DNA of 9,778 nt from Actinomycetes bacterium (GTDB lineage: Bacteria; Actinomycetota; Actinomycetes; Actinomycetales; Cellulomonadaceae): the NCBI GenBank assembly GCA_023412515.1, contig JAEYNO010000385.1, positions 1 through 9,778 of the forward strand, given 5' to 3'. Positions 7,148-9,778 of this stretch are shown piece after piece (the first letter of the stretch is position 1; the number at the start of each line of letters is the position of its first letter). Below the pieces are notes generated by a model. The model saw nothing but the letters and a program-made list of their open reading frames with translations, did no database searches and was not told where the DNA came from. Both the position numbers and the translations under genes were made by a program.

Positions 7148-9736
7148 GACCCGGTGGCGCCGGACCCGTGGGTGTCGGTGACGCCCGAGGGCTACCACCG
7201 GTTCGTGGTGCCGCAGGCCGAGGCCGAGCGGATCCTGGGCAGCAAGCCCGCGCAGGTCGAGCTGCAGGGCAACTTCGGGCCCGCGGGCACGTGGTCGGAC
7301 CTGGCCATGGACCCGAGCGGGACCGACTACCCGACGCAGGTGGGGATCCTCCAGCCCGGCCTGTACTACTACCAGTACACGGCCACGTGGCCCGACCGGA
7401 CCAAGAAGTCGTTCAAGGAGCCGACGAGCCCCGTCGCGGTCACGGCGCACCCCACGTGGAGCACGCTGTTCGTGCCGGGACCGTCGGTGCAGTGGATGGC
7501 GGACGTCGCGCACGGCGGCACGGTCGCCGACCTCGCGTACGACAGCCCCGTCGACGGCACCGAGCGGGACGCGCTGGTGTGGACGCCGCCGGGCTACGAC
7601 CCCGGCCGCGCCGACGCCTACCCCGTGCTCTACCTGCTCGCCGACGGCGCGCAGTCGGCGCGCGAGTGGGCCGAGCTGGGCCGCGCGCCGCAGGTCCTCG
7701 ACAACCTGGCCGCCGAGGGCAGCCTGGCCGACATGGTCGTCGTCATGGCCGACGCGCGGGGCACCGACCCGCGCACCGAGCTGCTCGACGGCGTGGTCGC
7801 GGCCACGCGCGACGCGTACCACGTGACCGACGACGCGGCGGGCCAGGCGTTGGCCGGCATCGGCGACGGCGCGCACCACGCGCTCACCGTGCTGCGAACC
7901 GACCCGGGCGTGTTCTCGCAGGTCGCGTCCTTCTCCGGGCGGCTCACCGGGTCGATCAGCGCGAGCACCGCGCGCGAGATCAACGCGGGCACCGACCGGC
8001 TGCGCGTCTACGTCGGCAACGTGCTCGACCCCGCGTACAACAGCACGCACGACCTGCTGCGCACGCTCGAGCGCGCGGGCGTCGAGTACGAGTTCGACGG
8101 CGTCGACCCCGACACGGGCGGCACGTGGGACACGTGGCGCGAGGGCCTGCGGGACTTCGCGTCGCGCGTCTTCCAGGACGACGCGGGGCACGGCCCGCGC
8201 GAGGGGCACCGCCCGCTCGACGCGCGCTACACGCCGCCCGCGGCGGGCTCGATCACGACGCCGCACGTCGACGCCGACGGCATCGTCACGTTCGAGACCG
8301 GCACGCAGTGGGCCGACGCGAAGGGCGTCACGGTGTGGGCGAACTGGGCGCCGAACGGCGCGTGGTTCCGGGTGCCGATGACGAAGGTCGGCGACCGGTG
8401 GCGGCTGTCGATGGGGCCGCTCGACGGCTTCTACTACTACCGGTACGTGGTCGACGGCGTCGACGAGAAGGACCCCGCCGACACGGTGAACACGCTCACG
8501 GGCGTCAGCCCGCTGTTCGTGCCCGGCGAGAACGACCGCATGCTCGCCGACGTCCCGGAGGACCAGCGGGGCGAGCTGTCCGTGCTCACGTACGACAGCA
8601 AGGTCGCGAACGAGGAGCGCAAGGCGTACGTCTGGACGCCGCCGGGCTACGACCCGGACCGCGCCGAGCCGTACCCCGTGCTGTACCTCAACCACGGCGG
8701 CGGGCAGAACTACGGCGACTGGGTCGAGGTGGGCCGTGCGCCGCAGATCCTCGACAACTACTCGGCGCAGGGCGGCATCGTCCCGATGGTCGTCGTCATG
8801 GGCAACGGCAACGTGCCCGACTTCCCGACCGAGCTGCTCGACAACCTCGCACCGGCGGCACGGGCGGCGTACCACATCCGGTCCGACGCGGCCGGGCAGG
8901 GCATCGCGGGCCTGTCGATGGGCGCGATGAACACGCTCAACACGTGGCTGACCCGTCCCGGTCAGTTCGGGTGGGTCGGCGCGTTCTCGGGCGGGCTGTT
9001 CTTCGGCACGCCGCAGTTCGACGCGACGGCCGTCAACGCCGAGACGCGGCTGGCGCGCATGTACACCGGTGACAAGACCGACTTCACCTACCAGCAGACG
9101 ATGAACCTGCTGGACCTGCTGGAGAAGAACGGGGTCGAGCACGAGTTCGCCGGCGTCACGCAGGGCCCGCACGGGTTCGAGGTGTGGTCGACCAACCTCA
9201 TCGACCTGCTGCCGCGGCTGTTCCGCGAGGACGGCGGCACGCAGGGCGTCGAGCTGCGGGCGGTCGTGCCCGAGGGGCAGGACGGCGTGCTCGCGCTGTC
9301 CGTGGCGGACGACGGCTCGGGCGTCACGCTCGACGGGCCGCAGCAGACCGGCACCGCGCTGCGGTTCCGGGGGCAGCTGCCCGCCGTGACCGTCACCGAC
9401 TCGCGGAGCGTCGCGCAGGCGGGGGTCACCGGGTGGGCCGTCACCGGCCAGGCGTACACGTTCGACTCCGGGTCGCGCCTGCTCGAGGGCAAGCACCTGG
9501 GGTGGACGCCGCGGGTCGAGACGCCGCGGGCCGGCCTCGTGGCCGGTGAGGCGCGCGCGACGGCGCTCGGCGGCGGCGAGGGGCTGGTCGTGCCCGGCCG
9601 GCTCGCGTCGGCGACCGCCGAGGGCCGGGTCGGCACGGCGACGCTGGGCGCGGACCTCGTGCTCGACGTGCCGGTCGACACCGCGCCCGGGGAGTACGCG
9701 GGCACGCTGAGCCTGACGCTGTTCCCCGTCGACTGA
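7025..9736 (+). CDS. Secreted esterase with two tandem hydrolase units, the first degenerate
   Basis: A 903-residue exported protein, probably a carbohydrate or feruloyl-type ester hydrolase of the esterase-D family (PF00756-like). Order: signal peptide (1-41); unit 1, an E-set/CBM48-like beta domain (about 48-150) and hydrolase domain (165-385); linker; unit 2, an E-set domain (about 408-500) and hydrolase domain (516-735); C-terminal beta-rich domain (742-903). Hydrolase 2 has GLSMG with Ser631, PHGF with His716, a probable acid Asp686 and an HGGG oxyanion-type loop. Hydrolase 1 aligns without gaps at an offset of 351 residues through the nucleophile region, but has Gly280 for Ser and Gly366 for His. 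ATG 7025 follows AAAGGGG (7013-7019) by 5 bases; ATG 7031 is a less likely start. The gene is divergent from gcvPTH. The natural substrate cannot be read from sequence. Confidence 0.92.
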   Translation: MGMRGRTPRQARGAARRTTAVVTGAALALGTAAAMAPSAAADPVAPDPWVSVTPEGYHRFVVPQAEAERILGSKPAQVELQGNFGPAGTWSDLAMDPSGTDYPTQVGILQPGLYYYQYTATWPDRTKKSFKEPTSPVAVTAHPTWSTLFVPGPSVQWMADVAHGGTVADLAYDSPVDGTERDALVWTPPGYDPGRADAYPVLYLLADGAQSAREWAELGRAPQVLDNLAAEGSLADMVVVMADARGTDPRTELLDGVVAATRDAYHVTDDAAGQALAGIGDGAHHALTVLRTDPGVFSQVASFSGRLTGSISASTAREINAGTDRLRVYVGNVLDPAYNSTHDLLRTLERAGVEYEFDGVDPDTGGTWDTWREGLRDFASRVFQDDAGHGPREGHRPLDARYTPPAAGSITTPHVDADGIVTFETGTQWADAKGVTVWANWAPNGAWFRVPMTKVGDRWRLSMGPLDGFYYYRYVVDGVDEKDPADTVNTLTGVSPLFVPGENDRMLADVPEDQRGELSVLTYDSKVANEERKAYVWTPPGYDPDRAEPYPVLYLNHGGGQNYGDWVEVGRAPQILDNYSAQGGIVPMVVVMGNGNVPDFPTELLDNLAPAARAAYHIRSDAAGQGIAGLSMGAMNTLNTWLTRPGQFGWVGAFSGGLFFGTPQFDATAVNAETRLARMYTGDKTDFTYQQTMNLLDLLEKNGVEHEFAGVTQGPHGFEVWSTNLIDLLPRLFREDGGTQGVELRAVVPEGQDGVLALSVADDGSGVTLDGPQQTGTALRFRGQLPAVTVTDSRSVAQAGVTGWAVTGQAYTFDSGSRLLEGKHLGWTPRVETPRAGLVAGEARATALGGGEGLVVPGRLASATAEGRVGTATLGADLVLDVPVDTAPGEYAGTLSLTLFPVD
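7517..8179 (+). repeat. Hydrolase copy 1, predicted catalytically inactive
   Basis: Residues 165-385 duplicate the hydrolase domain at 8570-9229. By hand alignment about half the residues from Trp186 to the end of the nucleophile region are identical, including WTPPGYDP, YPVLYL, GRAPQ, TELLD and DAAGQ. The active-site positions differ: GIGDG replaces GLSMG, ADGA replaces HGGG, and TGGTWDTW replaces GPHGFEVW. Asp357 or a neighbour in VGNVLDP may keep the acid position. The reading frame is intact, so it is a divergent domain and not a broken gene. Confidence 0.85.
8570..9229 (+). repeat. Hydrolase copy 2, predicted active
   Basis: Residues 516-735 are the second copy, 1053 bases after the first. 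Positions 7580 and 8633 begin a stretch of more than 20 identical bases that encodes WTPPGYDP. The nucleophile Ser631, His716 and probable Asp686 are all present, along with the LNHGGG loop, which makes this the expected catalytic domain. Confidence 0.85.
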
Positions 9737-9758
9737 CCCGACCGACGGACACCGGCGT

Positions 9759-9778
9759 GGGGGGGGGGGGGGGGGGGG
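9759..9778 (+). repeat. G homopolymer at the window edge
   Basis: Twenty consecutive G residues run to the last base of the window, 22 bases after the esterase stop codon. A run this long and ending the sequence is most simply a contig-end artefact, such as poly-G from two-colour sequencing chemistry. No terminator for the esterase gene is visible before it. Confidence 0.9.

Noticed and set aside
7517..8179. Assembly error or frameshift as the cause of the missing active-site residues in hydrolase copy 1
   Set aside because: The frame is open throughout, the flanking motifs align without gaps, and Ser to Gly, His to Gly and HGGG to ADGA need several separate base changes at distant sites.

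Overview
The base composition is very high in G+C, with third codon positions almost always G or C. Together with the gene content this points to an actinobacterium, most likely a Cellulomonadaceae-like soil or plant-polymer degrader. That placement is inferred from composition, a secreted actinobacterial esterase and the operon style; no rRNA or other marker gene is present.

Layout. Positions 1-1474, all on the minus strand, hold three small genes. They are a small heat-shock protein (89-526) with a strong terminator behind it and a CIRCE operator in front, a Nudix hydrolase (695-1150), and a 78-residue LuxR-type DNA-binding protein (1238-1474). A gene-free stretch (1475-1800) follows. Positions 1801-6411, also minus strand, are a complete glycine cleavage operon in the order gcvP-gcvT-gcvH. 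It is led by a tandem glycine riboswitch at about 6464-6723. P, T and H proteins together with dihydrolipoamide dehydrogenase (not in this window) break glycine into CO2, ammonia, NADH and methylene-tetrahydrofolate. The riboswitch would turn the operon on when glycine is plentiful. Positions 6724-7024 are a divergent control region with a 9-bp-arm palindrome, a candidate promoter in each direction and a hairpin. Positions 7025-9736, plus strand, encode a 903-residue secreted protein. It is built from two tandem copies of an E-set plus esterase-D-type alpha/beta-hydrolase unit, followed by a C-terminal beta-rich domain.

The most notable point is this last gene. The second hydrolase copy has an intact GLSMG nucleophile motif and a PHGF histidine motif. 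The first copy is about half identical to it, yet it has glycine at both the Ser and the His positions and has lost the HGGG loop. The enzyme therefore appears to carry an inactive copy of itself in cis. Other points worth attention are a perfect 9-bp leader-linker helix in the glycine riboswitch, a CIRCE element on a small heat-shock gene, a C-rich, G-quadruplex-capable spacer between gcvT and gcvH, and a 20-base G homopolymer that ends the window and is probably an assembly artefact.
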